Shown here: positions 45,100 through 54,533 of the stretch, one piece after another
How positions within the stretch are numbered: position 1 is the stretch's first letter
How the letters are laid out: each line of letters begins with the position of its first letter
NCBI GenBank assembly: GCA_009843525.1
Contig: VYDH01000036.1
Coordinates: 186,001 to 250,000, forward strand
Reading direction: 5' to 3'
From: Acidimicrobiales bacterium
GTDB taxonomy: Bacteria > Actinomycetota > Acidimicrobiia > Acidimicrobiales > Poriferisodalaceae
Length of the DNA stretch: 64,000 nt
The notes under the pieces: generated by a model
What the model was told of the DNA's origin: nothing
Database searches by the model: none
What the model saw: only the letters and a program-made list of their open reading frames with translations
Made by a program: the position numbers and the translations under genes

Positions 45100-48000
45100 T
45101 CAGTCGTTCTTGCGGATCGAGACCCGGTGCTGTGAACCCGTGTCCGCGACGACGGTGATGGTGTAGCCGGCCACTCTCACCGACTCGCCGACATCCAGCA
45201 ACGGGAACCTGGAGAGGTTGCCGCGCCCGTCATCGTGCGCAAGCGAGGCCGGGTGGTCTGAGAGCTGGGTGTTGACCGTATAGACGAGGACGCCTTCGGT
45301 CAGATAGCTCTGGTCGAGGACGCCGGCCGCGACGCTGTCGTAGAAGAAATCCGACGGCGTGTCGAAGCCCAGCAACCGCCGGCTCTCGACGACGATCACG
45401 CCGTGAGCGGATATCTGTACGGCTGCCATCGCGGTACCAGCGCCCGGGTCCGCTATTGGCGAGAGCTGGACGTCAGCAGCAGGGCCGCGGATGCACTCGA
45501 CCTGAGTTGAGTCGAGCCAACCGAGCTGCCAGCGACTCCATGCGAGCATCTCCGGACGTTCGTCGCGAAGGCCAAGCCCCGTCACCTGAGCGCGACCGTT
45601 CAGATCCATCGACCCGAATGAGACCGTGGCCCAACTGTCCCCCTCAGGAACGGGCGGGGGAGCGTTCGGATGACCGATCGGCCACAGAATGAACCCCACG
45701 AGGTGATTCCAGCGCAAGTCGAGCAGACCGAGACTGTGCAGGATCTCGTGGGCCGCCGTGGGGCCCCAGACCGTAACGCTGGTAGACGGCTCGTAGCCGG
45801 GACGCCCCGCGCCCTCCGGTCTGTGGTTGATCCGGATGGAGCGCATGGTGTTGCCGTCGGCAGACACGTTGTCGCCTTCGTTGCCCCCGCCGCCGAAGTG
45901 GCTGCTCGGCATGATCGTCATGACGACATCGATGCCGGAGAAGTCGAACCCGTCGCGGTCAGCCAGCTCGACAGCGTGCTCGCCGATCGGCTGCCACAGG
46001 AGTTCCCCCCACTGGGAATCGCCGAGATAGTGGGTATGGGCATGCTCAGCGCGCAGCCACGTGTCGTGCCGTACGAGCTCGACGTCGAGCTGGCCGTAGC
46101 TCATCGTCTCGAGGTAGCTCTCGATGTGGTGCGTTGACGGGGAGGTCTCAGTCCATGTGCTGCGGTTCGCTACCGCGTCCGGAAAGTCGACAAACAGCAG
46201 AGCGACCCGAAGCACACCCGTCGACGACCTCGCCCAGGTGGGCAGCGGGAATCCCACGGTGTGCCGTTCTGTGCCCGAACGTGGCTTGCAGGTGGTGACG
46301 AACGTCGACGCCTGCTGTGGCGCCGCCATCAGCTGCATCCAGTTCTCCGCGGGAAGCTGGTAGCGCCACGGGTACTCGCCAGCGTTGTGAAAGATCAGCC
46401 GACGCCCGTCAGGCGACCACTGGGGTGCCCTGTTGGGAAAGAAGCGCTCGCGCAGCAGGGCATCGTCGAGAGGCAAGAGCTGTTCGCCGAGACCTACCAG
46501 GTCGACGACGACGATCCCGTTCTCTCCGAAATCGTTGCCGTGTCCCCGGAGGTTCCGATATGCAGCAAGACGCGTGCCATCGGGCGACCAGTTGGCACCA
46601 CGCGGGGAGTCTGCGGCGGTCAAGTACCGGCGCTCAGTGCCGTCCGCCTCCATGACCCAGATCGAGCCGTGAGAGCCGTCGCCAGAGCCGTAGGCGATCT
46701 GGCTGCCATCGGGCGACCATGCCGGTGCCACCTCGTGGGCTCCTCCTTGGAGCAACGGGGTTTCCTGTCCGGTTTCGACGTCGACGATGACGAGGAAACG
46801 ATCGAACATGCGTCGGTCGCTCGTCGTGTCGGGGATCTCGACTGAACGGGTGATGGCGAGCCGGGTGCCGTCGGGCGACCACGACGGGCCGCCAGTCGCA
46901 AAGGCATGCGGGATCGTCAGTACGGTTCCGCTGCCGTCGGTGTTGGCCACGACGACGTACCACTGCGCATCAGAGCCAACCCCGACCACCGCTGTGAATG
47001 CAACGCGAGTGCTGTCGGGCGACAAGGTCGGCCACCCCGATTTGGAGAATTCGCCCGGCAATTGCCTGGCCTCGGTTCCGTCACCGTTCGCGACCCATAG
47101 TTCGCGGTCGGTGTTGGTCCAGACCATCCGGCTGCAATCACGATTCCACGAGACGTGGAAGATGAGGTCGGTGACTTCCAGGTCGATTCGGTCCAAGTGG
47201 TCGCTCCCGCATCCCGATGGAGAGAGCCCGGCTTGCTGCCCTGTCGGCGTCGACCCGCCGAAGTACGCGCGGACGACGCTGGCCGAGACCGCCGCCTGGC
47301 CGCCGAAGACGTGGATCTGGAGGGCACCGGCGTTTGAGACCGCTGCTGTGTCGGCAGCGGTGTCCAGGTAACTCTGAGTCGCGGAGTCTGTCGTGAGCGG
47401 ATCGGTCAACACCAACGACGCGCACCGGTGGGCCAACAAGGGGCCAGCACTGAATGAATCGAATGGCACACGTGCCCGTGCCAGACCGATTTCCGTGTCT
47501 GTGAAACAAGCGCGGCCGCCTGCGTCGACGTAACGCTCGTGCGCGAGTTCGGCCAACAGGACTGCGGTATCGAATCTCGTTGCACCCGCCAGCCGGGTCA
47601 CGTCGAGTCCAAGGTCGTCCAAAGCCCGTTCCACCCGGCGTCCCAGCGCTGCGGTGCCGCCCATCAGCACGACGTGCTCGACGCCGGCGTCGACCAGATA
47701 GTCGGCCACGTCGGTGTCGAGATGCTGCGGCGCCGTCAGCAGCACCGGATGCTCCCCGTAGGCGCTCACCGGGCCCGAGACCAGTGCGTCGGCAAACACC
47801 TCGCTGCTGGCCACGATCGCCGTGGAGCCGAACCCCGGCATCGCCCCGACGCTTGCCGTCGTGCCCGAACGATCTCGGAGGATCTCGCCCAGCCGCTCGG
47901 CGACAGCGACGCTTGTCTCGCTGCGATCGCTGCCGACCACCCGCTCGACGGTGTAGCCGCCTGACACCAGTTCCGCGACGACGTCGTTGCTGATTCCCGG

Positions 48001-48420
48001 CAATTCCGGCGACCCCACCACGAGGATCTTCGAGATCTCCGCCATCCAGAGAAAATCGGAGGCTTCTTCGAGCAGTTCGTCGGGGGGCGAGAGCAGAACC
48101 GGCGCGTCGAGAGCACCGGCCAACGACGCGGCCACGACGGCATCGGGCCAACTGTGCCCTGACGCTATGACCGCCCATTCCAAGGCGCCTTCGCGTTCAA
48201 CCAGAAGGGTCTGCGCGACGGCCAGTGATGTGGCGTAGCGGTCTTCACCAGCGTACCGGGTGACGTCAGCTGAAATGGGTGACGACTGGGCATGTGCGGC
48301 CGGAATTCCCGCGAGGGTCGACGAGGCAGCCAGGGCGGCGGCTGCCACTGCGAGAGCCATTGCACGCCGCGATCGACGCGACCGAGATCGGTCGCCCAAG
48401 AACCGACCCTGCAGGTGCAT
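45100..48420 (-). CDS. Large secreted metalloprotease with cell-wall-binding repeats and beta-propeller
   Basis: About 1106 aa from ATG 48420 (a GTG five codons earlier is possible). Numbered from that GTG: a signal peptide with an Arg-rich start ends near A-H-A at 47-49; residues about 55-395 hold three cell-wall-binding-2-type repeats (R-Y-A-G-E-D-R-Y-A-T-S, V-G-S-D-R-S-E-T-S, L-A-G-A-T-R-F-D-T); about 415-690 hold repeated W-S-P-D-G-T-R-type (PD40/TolB-like) propeller blades; and about 740-1050 hold a zinc-protease domain with H-E-I-L-H at 896-900 and a following G-L-L-D, as in M6-like peptidases. Expected to sit in or on the cell wall and digest protein outside the cell. The combination of all three modules is uncommon. 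Confidence 0.85.
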   Translation of the reverse strand: MHLQGRFLGDRSRSRRSRRAMALAVAAAALAASSTLAGIPAAHAQSSPISADVTRYAGEDRYATSLAVAQTLLVEREGALEWAVIASGHSWPDAVVAASLAGALDAPVLLSPPDELLEEASDFLWMAEISKILVVGSPELPGISNDVVAELVSGGYTVERVVGSDRSETSVAVAERLGEILRDRSGTTASVGAMPGFGSTAIVASSEVFADALVSGPVSAYGEHPVLLTAPQHLDTDVADYLVDAGVEHVVLMGGTAALGRRVERALDDLGLDVTRLAGATRFDTAVLLAELAHERYVDAGGRACFTDTEIGLARARVPFDSFSAGPLLAHRCASLVLTDPLTTDSATQSYLDTAADTAAVSNAGALQIHVFGGQAAVSASVVRAYFGGSTPTGQQAGLSPSGCGSDHLDRIDLEVTDLIFHVSWNRDCSRMVWTNTDRELWVANGDGTEARQLPGEFSKSGWPTLSPDSTRVAFTAVVGVGSDAQWYVVVANTDGSGTVLTIPHAFATGGPSWSPDGTRLAITRSVEIPDTTSDRRMFDRFLVIVDVETGQETPLLQGGAHEVAPAWSPDGSQIAYGSGDGSHGSIWVMEADGTERRYLTAADSPRGANWSPDGTRLAAYRNLRGHGNDFGENGIVVVDLVGLGEQLLPLDDALLRERFFPNRAPQWSPDGRRLIFHNAGEYPWRYQLPAENWMQLMAAPQQASTFVTTCKPRSGTERHTVGFPLPTWARSSTGVLRVALLFVDFPDAVANRSTWTETSPSTHHIESYLETMSYGQLDVELVRHDTWLRAEHAHTHYLGDSQWGELLWQPIGEHAVELADRDGFDFSGIDVVMTIMPSSHFGGGGNEGDNVSADGNTMRSIRINHRPEGAGRPGYEPSTSVTVWGPTAAHEILHSLGLLDLRWNHLVGFILWPIGHPNAPPPVPEGDSWATVSFGSMDLNGRAQVTGLGLRDERPEMLAWSRWQLGWLDSTQVECIRGPAADVQLSPIADPGAGTAMAAVQISAHGVIVVESRRLLGFDTPSDFFYDSVAAGVLDQSYLTEGVLVYTVNTQLSDHPASLAHDDGRGNLSRFPLLDVGESVRVAGYTITVVADTGSQHRVSIRKND

Positions 48421-48477
48421 AGCTGCCAGTCTCACACGGGTCCGGCGGACCGGTCTGCAGATCGGCTCGTGGTTGGC

Positions 48478-49431
48478 TCAGCTTGTGCCGAGCAGGATCA
48501 TGGTGGCGACGTAGATGGCGAGCAGGGCGACGCCGTCGATGCGCCCGGCACGTTTGCCCACCAAGGCGCCCAGGTAGGCCAGCAGCACCACCGCCATCAT
48601 CGCCCCTATGCCGAGGCCGGTCAGCGACGGGTCGTCGATCGCCCCGGCCCCCACGAGGCCCATAGCCCCGCCCACAGCGAGACTGTTGAAGACGTTGGAG
48701 CCGAACAGGTTGCCCACGATCAGCTCGGTGTGGCCCTTGCGGGCGGCGGCTACCACTGTTGCCACCTCCGGCAGCGACGTGCCGAGGGCCACGATCGAGA
48801 AGCCGATGAAGCCGCCGCTCAGATTCCAGTGCTTGGCCAGGGCGATGGCACCTTCCACGGCGAGCTGAGCGCCGAGGATCACGCCGCACAAGCCCAGGAC
48901 CGCTCGCACCAGATTGCGCCATGCGGCCCCGGCATCACGTGCCGTCGTGCCGGGAGCGCCGCCTGCATCGGGCAGCCGCTCGTCATCACGCGACGTGCGG
49001 ATCAGCCATGCCAGCGTGATCGCCATCAGCGCCGCCAGCAACCCGCCTTCGAGGCGGCTGAGATGGTCATCCATCACCAGCACGGCGAAGACGGCGGCGG
49101 TCGCTACCGACCATGGGACGTCTCGGCGCAGCGCGATGTTGGAGAACGGGATCGGCATCAGCAACGCCGCCAAACCGAGTCCGAGGCTCAGGTTCGCCAC
49201 GTTCGAGCCCACGATGTTGCCCACACCCAGCGCCGGGTTGTCATTGATCGACGCCAGCGCGGACACGACCATCTCGGGAGCGGATGTGCCGAAGCCCAGC
49301 ACCACCGCGCCGATCACTGCGGGGCGCATGCGCAGCGCGGTCGCAAGGCGCGATGCTCCCGCGACGAAGTGGTCTCCGGCCACCACTAGCAGCACGAGAC
49401 CTGCCAGCAGCGCCAGCAGTGCCCAGATCAT
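48478..49431 (-). CDS. Sodium/calcium exchanger family protein (CaCA)
   Basis: 317 aa membrane antiporter. Two alpha-repeats are plain: G-F-G-T-S-A-P-E-M with G-N-I-V-G-S-N-V-A-N in the first half, and A-L-G-T-S-L-P-E-V with G-N-L-F-G-S-N-V-F-N in the second, including the ion-binding glutamates and asparagines. About ten helices with a central acidic loop near 150-170. It would expel Ca2+ in exchange for Na+ or H+. Not in an obvious operon. Confidence 0.92.
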   Translation of the reverse strand: MIWALLALLAGLVLLVVAGDHFVAGASRLATALRMRPAVIGAVVLGFGTSAPEMVVSALASINDNPALGVGNIVGSNVANLSLGLGLAALLMPIPFSNIALRRDVPWSVATAAVFAVLVMDDHLSRLEGGLLAALMAITLAWLIRTSRDDERLPDAGGAPGTTARDAGAAWRNLVRAVLGLCGVILGAQLAVEGAIALAKHWNLSGGFIGFSIVALGTSLPEVATVVAAARKGHTELIVGNLFGSNVFNSLAVGGAMGLVGAGAIDDPSLTGLGIGAMMAVVLLAYLGALVGKRAGRIDGVALLAIYVATMILLGTS

Positions 49432-49473
49432 CGCTGAGGCGTCCGGGGCTCGTTGAGCGCCGTCAACCGGCTG

Positions 49474-51336
49474 TTAATGGTTGTGCCGGGGTGTGCCATG
49501 GGTCCGAGCAGTGTCCCGGTATTTGACCGCCGGACGCAGCACCATGCCCTCGTCGAATTGGGTGACGATCGATCGCTGGATCTCCTGCCAAGGGGTGTGC
49601 GACGGGGGCACCGGATAGCCGCCGGCGTCGTCCAGCTCAGCACGTCGGCGAGCCAGCTCATCGTCGGCCACCAGCATGTCGGCGCTGCCGCGCCGCAGAT
49701 CGATCCGGACACGGTCGCCGGTGCGCAGCAGCGCCAAGCCGCCGCCCACGGCTGCCTCGGGGGCTGCGTTCAGGATCGAGGGCGACCCCGAGGTGCCCGA
49801 CTGGCGACCGTCGCCGATGCACGGCAGCGAGTGGACGCCCCGCACCAGCAGTGCCGCCGGCGGCTGCATGTTGACCACTTCGGCGCCGCCGGGGTAGCCC
49901 ACTGGGCCCGTCCCGCGCACGAACAGCATGCAGTGCTCGTCGATGTCGAGCTCAGGATCGTCGATGCGCGCCCGGTATTCCTCCGGCCCGTCGAAGACGA
50001 TGGCACGGCCCTCGAATGCGTCAGGGTCATCGGGATCGGACAGGTAGCGCTGGCGGAACTCGTCGGAGATGACGCTGGTCTTCATGATGGCGCTGTCGAA
50101 GAGGTTTCCCGACAGGTTGATGAAGCCCGCATCCGCGAGCAGCGGGTCGCCGACGCTGAGAATTACATCAGCGTCCATGATCTCGGCATCGGCACAGTTG
50201 TCCCCGATGCTGCGGCCGTTGGCCGTCAGCGCCTCAGGGTGAGGCAGCAATCCGGCTCGCATCAGCTCGCCGACAACGGCGGGCACACCGCCGGCGTGGT
50301 GGTAGTCCTCGCCGAGATACTCCCCGGCAGGCATCAGGTTCACCAGCAGCGGAACCGCGTAGCCATGCTTCTGCCAGTCGTCGTTGTCGAGCGGCACGCC
50401 CAGGTGAGCGGCGATCGCATTCAGGTGGATGGGGGCGTTGGTGGACCCGCCGATAGCGGAGTTGACCACGATGGCGTTCTCGAACGCCTCGCGGGTCATG
50501 ATGTCGGAGGGTCGAAGGTCTTCCCGCACCATCCCGACGATGCGCAGCCCGGTGCGGTACGCCACCTGCGCTCGCTCCCTGTAGGGGGCGGGAATCGCAG
50601 CGGAGCCCGGCAGCTGCATGCCCAAGGCTTCGGCCAGCGAGTTCATGGTGGTGGCGGTGCCCATAGTGGAGCAGTAGCCGACTGACGGAGCCGAGGACGC
50701 GACCAAGTCGATGAACCCTGCATCGTCGATCTCGCCGGCCGCGTACAGCTCGCGCGCCTTCCACACGACGGTTCCCGATCCGGTCCGGCGGCCCTCGTGC
50801 CAGCCGTTCAGCATCGGCCCGACCGACAGGGCGATTGCCGGCAGGTTCACCGTCGCGGCCGCCATCAGGCATGCGGGGGTGGTCTTGTCGCAGCCGATCG
50901 TGAGCACGACGCCGTCGAGCGGGTACCCCTGCAGCACTTCGACAAGGCCCAGATACGCGAGGTTGCGGTCGAGCGCAGCCGTGGGACGCTTGCCGGTCTC
51001 CTGGATGGGATGCACGCCGAACTCGAAGGCGATGCCGCCGGCCTCCCGGATGCCCTCGCGCACCCGCTTTGCCAGCTCGAGGTGGTGCCGGTTGCACGGC
51101 GACAGGTCTGAGCCGGTCTGGGCGATGCCGATGATCGGCTTGCCCGACTGGAGCTCCTCGCGTGTCAACCCGTAGTTGGCGTAGCGCTCGAGGTACAGCG
51201 CCGACATGAGCGGGTCGCCCTCGATGTCGAACCAGGCCGCTGAGCGCAGACCGCCACGCCCGATGCCGGGATCGGGGCCGCTGGGATGAATCGAACGCGG
51301 TTCAGAGGTCGGAGGTGCATCTGGTTCGGGTGCCAC
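49474..51336 (-). CDS. IlvD/Edd-family dehydratase (probable sugar-acid dehydratase)
   Basis: 620 aa from GTG 51336 (AGGGTG upstream). The three family Fe-S cysteines are present (Cys81 in S-P-C-N, Cys149 in G-C-D-K-T-T-P-A-C, Cys222 in Y-C-S-T-M-G). The opening R-S-A-A-W-F is typical of aldonate dehydratases (arabonate, xylonate) rather than housekeeping dihydroxy-acid dehydratase, so dehydration of a sugar acid to a 2-keto-3-deoxy acid is likely. No sugar-pathway partner lies beside it. Divergent from the acetoin-dehydrogenase-type cluster. Confidence 0.87.
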   Translation of the reverse strand: MAPEPDAPPTSEPRSIHPSGPDPGIGRGGLRSAAWFDIEGDPLMSALYLERYANYGLTREELQSGKPIIGIAQTGSDLSPCNRHHLELAKRVREGIREAGGIAFEFGVHPIQETGKRPTAALDRNLAYLGLVEVLQGYPLDGVVLTIGCDKTTPACLMAAATVNLPAIALSVGPMLNGWHEGRRTGSGTVVWKARELYAAGEIDDAGFIDLVASSAPSVGYCSTMGTATTMNSLAEALGMQLPGSAAIPAPYRERAQVAYRTGLRIVGMVREDLRPSDIMTREAFENAIVVNSAIGGSTNAPIHLNAIAAHLGVPLDNDDWQKHGYAVPLLVNLMPAGEYLGEDYHHAGGVPAVVGELMRAGLLPHPEALTANGRSIGDNCADAEIMDADVILSVGDPLLADAGFINLSGNLFDSAIMKTSVISDEFRQRYLSDPDDPDAFEGRAIVFDGPEEYRARIDDPELDIDEHCMLFVRGTGPVGYPGGAEVVNMQPPAALLVRGVHSLPCIGDGRQSGTSGSPSILNAAPEAAVGGGLALLRTGDRVRIDLRRGSADMLVADDELARRRAELDDAGGYPVPPSHTPWQEIQRSIVTQFDEGMVLRPAVKYRDTARTHGTPRHNH

Positions 51337-51479
51337 TGCGCCACCCTACGCGTCACCTGTGGCAGCCACGGAGTCGCCGACCCCGTGATGACGACAGGCG
51401 GGCCCAGCGCAGCCGTGATCGGCGCACAGGCCCAGAACTAGGGTGAGGCGCGCTGGAGCCGTGCCACGAGGGGGTTCGC

Positions 51480-52472
51480 ATGGATCCGAGTCCAGAGACA
51501 TTGCTGGATCTGCACCGGCGCATGGTGCGGATCCGCCACTTCGAGGAAGCCGCGGGCCGGCTCGCAGAGCAGAACCGGCTGCCTGGGTTCCTGCACCTGT
51601 ACGTGGGAGAGGAGGCCGTAGCCGCCGGGGTGTGCGCCAACCTCGACGATGACGACCAGATCAGCTCGACCCACCGGGGCCATGGGCACCTGGTGGCCAA
51701 GGGAGGCGACTACAGCGGGATGATGGCCGAGCTGATGGGCAAGGCCACCGGCTACTGCGGGGGCAAGGGCGGCTCCATGCACATCTGCGACCTCGACTTG
51801 GGAATGCTCGGCGCGAACGGCATCGTGGGCGGCGGCGTGCCGATCGCCGTAGGCGCCGGGTTCGCCAACAAGTACCGGGGCAGCGACCGAGTCTCGGTGG
51901 TGTTCTTCGGCGACGGCGCCTCGAACATCGGCGCCTTCCATGAAGCTGCGAACATGGCGGCTGCGCTGTCGCTGCCGGTGCTGTTCGTCTGCGAGAACAA
52001 CGAGTACGGCGAGTTCACGCCACGCGACCGCACCATGGCCATCACCGACGTGGTGGACCGCGCAGCCGGCTACGGCATGCCCGGGGCGATCGTGGACGGC
52101 ATGGACGTGGTGGCCGTGTGGGAAGCAGCCAACGAGGCCGTCAGCCGGGCCCGCCGGGGCGAGGGGCCCTCGTTCATCGAGGCCAAGACCTACCGCTTCT
52201 ACAACCACCATGGCGTGCAGACCCTCGGCATGAAGTACCGCTCCGACGACGAACTCGAGCAGTGGAAGCAACGGGACCCGATCGAGCTGTTCGAGGATCG
52301 GCTGGCGACCGCCGGCGTGCTCGACGCCGATGGCGCCCAAGCGGCGCATGACGCAGCGGAGGCAGACATCGAAGCGGCGATTGCGTTCGCCGAGGAGAGT
52401 CCGCTGCCCGATCCCGACAACCTGCTGGTCGACGTCTACACGCCGGCCGCGTACTCAGGAGCCATCTCATGA
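51480..52472 (+). CDS. acoA: 2-oxo acid/acetoin dehydrogenase E1 alpha subunit
   Basis: 330 aa, first gene of a four-gene unit (ribosome site GAGGGGG). Thiamine-diphosphate motif G-D-G-A-S-N at 144-149 ending with N-N at 173-174. With E1 beta it decarboxylates the substrate and passes the acyl unit to E2. The presence of an AcoX gene in the same operon points to acetoin dehydrogenase rather than pyruvate dehydrogenase. The stop overlaps the next gene by 4 bases. Confidence 0.9.
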   Translation: MDPSPETLLDLHRRMVRIRHFEEAAGRLAEQNRLPGFLHLYVGEEAVAAGVCANLDDDDQISSTHRGHGHLVAKGGDYSGMMAELMGKATGYCGGKGGSMHICDLDLGMLGANGIVGGGVPIAVGAGFANKYRGSDRVSVVFFGDGASNIGAFHEAANMAAALSLPVLFVCENNEYGEFTPRDRTMAITDVVDRAAGYGMPGAIVDGMDVVAVWEAANEAVSRARRGEGPSFIEAKTYRFYNHHGVQTLGMKYRSDDELEQWKQRDPIELFEDRLATAGVLDADGAQAAHDAAEADIEAAIAFAEESPLPDPDNLLVDVYTPAAYSGAIS

Positions 52473-53470
52473 CACCCCCAGCCGACACTGACGCGCGCCG
52501 CATCGCCTACGGAGCCGCCTTCACCGAGGGGCTGGCGCAGATGATGGACGCCGATCCGAACGTTTTTGTGGCGGGCGAGGACGTGGGCCGAGCCGGGGGA
52601 GTGTTTGGTTCGTTCCGCGGTCTGAACGAGCGCTTCGGCGACATGCGAGTGGTGGACACGCCGATCAGCGAGCAGGCCATCGTGGGTCTGGGCACCGGGG
52701 CGGCAGTGAGCGGCCTGCGCCCAGTCGTCGACGTGATGTTCATGGACTTCATGCTCGTGGCCATGGACCAGATCGTGAACCAGGCGGCAAAGCTGAAGTA
52801 CATGTTCGGCGGCAAGGCCACGCTGCCGATGACGATCACCACGAGCGCCGGTGCTGGGCTGTCAGCGGCGGCCCAGCACAGCCAGAGCCTCGAGGCGATG
52901 CTGTGCCACATTCCGGGGCTCAAGGTGGTTATGCCGTCGAACCCGTATGACGCGAAGGGTCTGCTCATCTCGTGCATTCGCGACGACAACCCCACCGTGT
53001 TCGTCAAGCACAAGCGCCTGCTGGGACTGAAGGGCGACGTTCCCGAGGACCTGTATGAGATTCCCTTGGGCACGGCGCAAGTTGTGCGACCGGGCGACGA
53101 CGTCACGGTGGTGACCTACGGCCGCATGGTGCACGAGGCGACGTCGGCGGCAGATGCGCTGGCCGCAGAAGGCATCGAGTGCGATGTCATCGATCTGCGC
53201 AGCCTCCAGCCGCTGGACATGGACACTGTGGTCCAATCAGCGCAGCGAACCAGCCGGGTCGCCGTGGTGCACGAAGCCGTGCGGTTCGGCGGCTTCGGCG
53301 GAGAGATCGCTTCCCAGATCGCTGAGGAAGCCTTCGACTATCTGGATGCTCCGATCGAGCGCGTCGGCGCGCCATTCAGCCCGGTGCCGTTCAGCCCCGT
53401 GCTCGAGAAGGAATGGGTTCCCAACGCCGAGATGATCGGCGAACGGATCCGGGCACTAGCGGCGGCGTGA
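52469..53470 (+). CDS. acoB: 2-oxo acid/acetoin dehydrogenase E1 beta subunit
   Basis: 333 aa transketolase-like subunit. G-E-D-V-G lies near residue 36, followed by the P-I-S-E-Q-A-I-V-G segment with the cofactor-activating Glu, and later the G-L-K-V-V-M-P-S-N-P and V-I-D-L-R-S-L-Q-P-L-D blocks of the family. Start ATG overlaps E1 alpha; stop overlaps the AcoX-type gene. It completes the alpha2beta2 E1 enzyme. Confidence 0.92.
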   Translation: MTPPADTDARRIAYGAAFTEGLAQMMDADPNVFVAGEDVGRAGGVFGSFRGLNERFGDMRVVDTPISEQAIVGLGTGAAVSGLRPVVDVMFMDFMLVAMDQIVNQAAKLKYMFGGKATLPMTITTSAGAGLSAAAQHSQSLEAMLCHIPGLKVVMPSNPYDAKGLLISCIRDDNPTVFVKHKRLLGLKGDVPEDLYEIPLGTAQVVRPGDDVTVVTYGRMVHEATSAADALAAEGIECDVIDLRSLQPLDMDTVVQSAQRTSRVAVVHEAVRFGGFGGEIASQIAEEAFDYLDAPIERVGAPFSPVPFSPVLEKEWVPNAEMIGERIRALAAA

Positions 53471-54519
53471 GCCAAGCTGCCGACCCGGCGGCCGGCCCGG
53501 CAGTCGGAATCGTCGCCAACCCGCTCGCCGGCAAAGACATCAGGCGGTTGACCTCGGGGGCAACCCCGATATCAGACGCCGTCAAGATCGGCGCGATACG
53601 GCGCGCCGTGGTGGGTGCGATCGAGGGCGGCGCCGAGCGTGTGCTGATCAGTGGCGACCGGGCACGGCTGGGGGAACGTGCGCTGGCGGGATGGGAAGTG
53701 CCCGGATCGGTGGAGGTGGCCGAACCGCACGGCTGGCACACCGGGCGTGACTCGCAGCTGGCCGCCGCGCAGTTTCGTGACGAGGGCGTGGGGGCCATCG
53801 TTGCGCTCGGCGGCGATGGCACCCAGCGTGATGTCGCGACGGGTTGGCGCGAAGCACCGCTGGTGCCGCTGGCGGTCGGCACCAACAACGTCTTCCCAAT
53901 CCAGACAGAGGCCACTGTCGCCGGCTTCGCTGCGGGAGCCGTGGCGAGCGGCCATGCCGATGCGGCCGAGGTGACGTGGCAGGCGAAGATCATCGACATC
54001 ACGACGGAGGGAATCCAGCGTGCGGAGATGGCGCTCGTCGACGTGTGCCTCGTGAGGGGCGCGTTCGTGGGAGCACGCGCCATTTGGGATCTGGGGTCGG
54101 TGAGCGAGATCGTGGCTGCCATCGCCGAGCCCGACTCGGTTGGACTCGCCGCCATCGCTGCAGCCGTTGCACCCGTGGGCAGGATGGAATCCGGCGGGGT
54201 GCATGTCGGCTTGGGGTGCGCGTCCGCGAATGCACGGGATGTACAGAGCTGCAGACATATCCGAGCAGCTGTGATGCCCGGTGCCTACTCCGACATCGAC
54301 ATCGCGCACTGCGAGCGGCTGCGCTTCGGCCAGCCGGTCACTCTGTCGGGTCCCGGCGTGCTGACCCTCGACGGAGAACGCGAGATTGTGCTGGGCCGGG
54401 GCGAGAGGGCGGATGCCACCGTCAATCCGGATGGTCCGTACGTGATCGACGTGGGTGCTGCGGTTGCGGCAGCACAGCAACGGCGCTACCCCTTCGGCTC
54501 TGCGGTTGCGGGTCGCTGA
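53467..54519 (+). CDS. acoX: AcoX-type ATP-NAD kinase-like protein of acetoin cluster
   Basis: 350 aa from GTG 53467, overlapping the E1 beta stop as GTGA. N-terminal I-V-A-N-P-L-A-G-K-D-I-R-R-L is the AcoX signature, and G-G-D-G-T at 115-119 is the NAD-kinase-type nucleotide motif. AcoX proteins occur in acetoin dehydrogenase operons; their exact reaction is unsettled. It is the best evidence that this cluster serves acetoin catabolism. Confidence 0.87.
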   Translation: MSQAADPAAGPAVGIVANPLAGKDIRRLTSGATPISDAVKIGAIRRAVVGAIEGGAERVLISGDRARLGERALAGWEVPGSVEVAEPHGWHTGRDSQLAAAQFRDEGVGAIVALGGDGTQRDVATGWREAPLVPLAVGTNNVFPIQTEATVAGFAAGAVASGHADAAEVTWQAKIIDITTEGIQRAEMALVDVCLVRGAFVGARAIWDLGSVSEIVAAIAEPDSVGLAAIAAAVAPVGRMESGGVHVGLGCASANARDVQSCRHIRAAVMPGAYSDIDIAHCERLRFGQPVTLSGPGVLTLDGEREIVLGRGERADATVNPDGPYVIDVGAAVAAAQQRRYPFGSAVAGR

Positions 54520-54533
54520 GCAAAGGGACGCCG

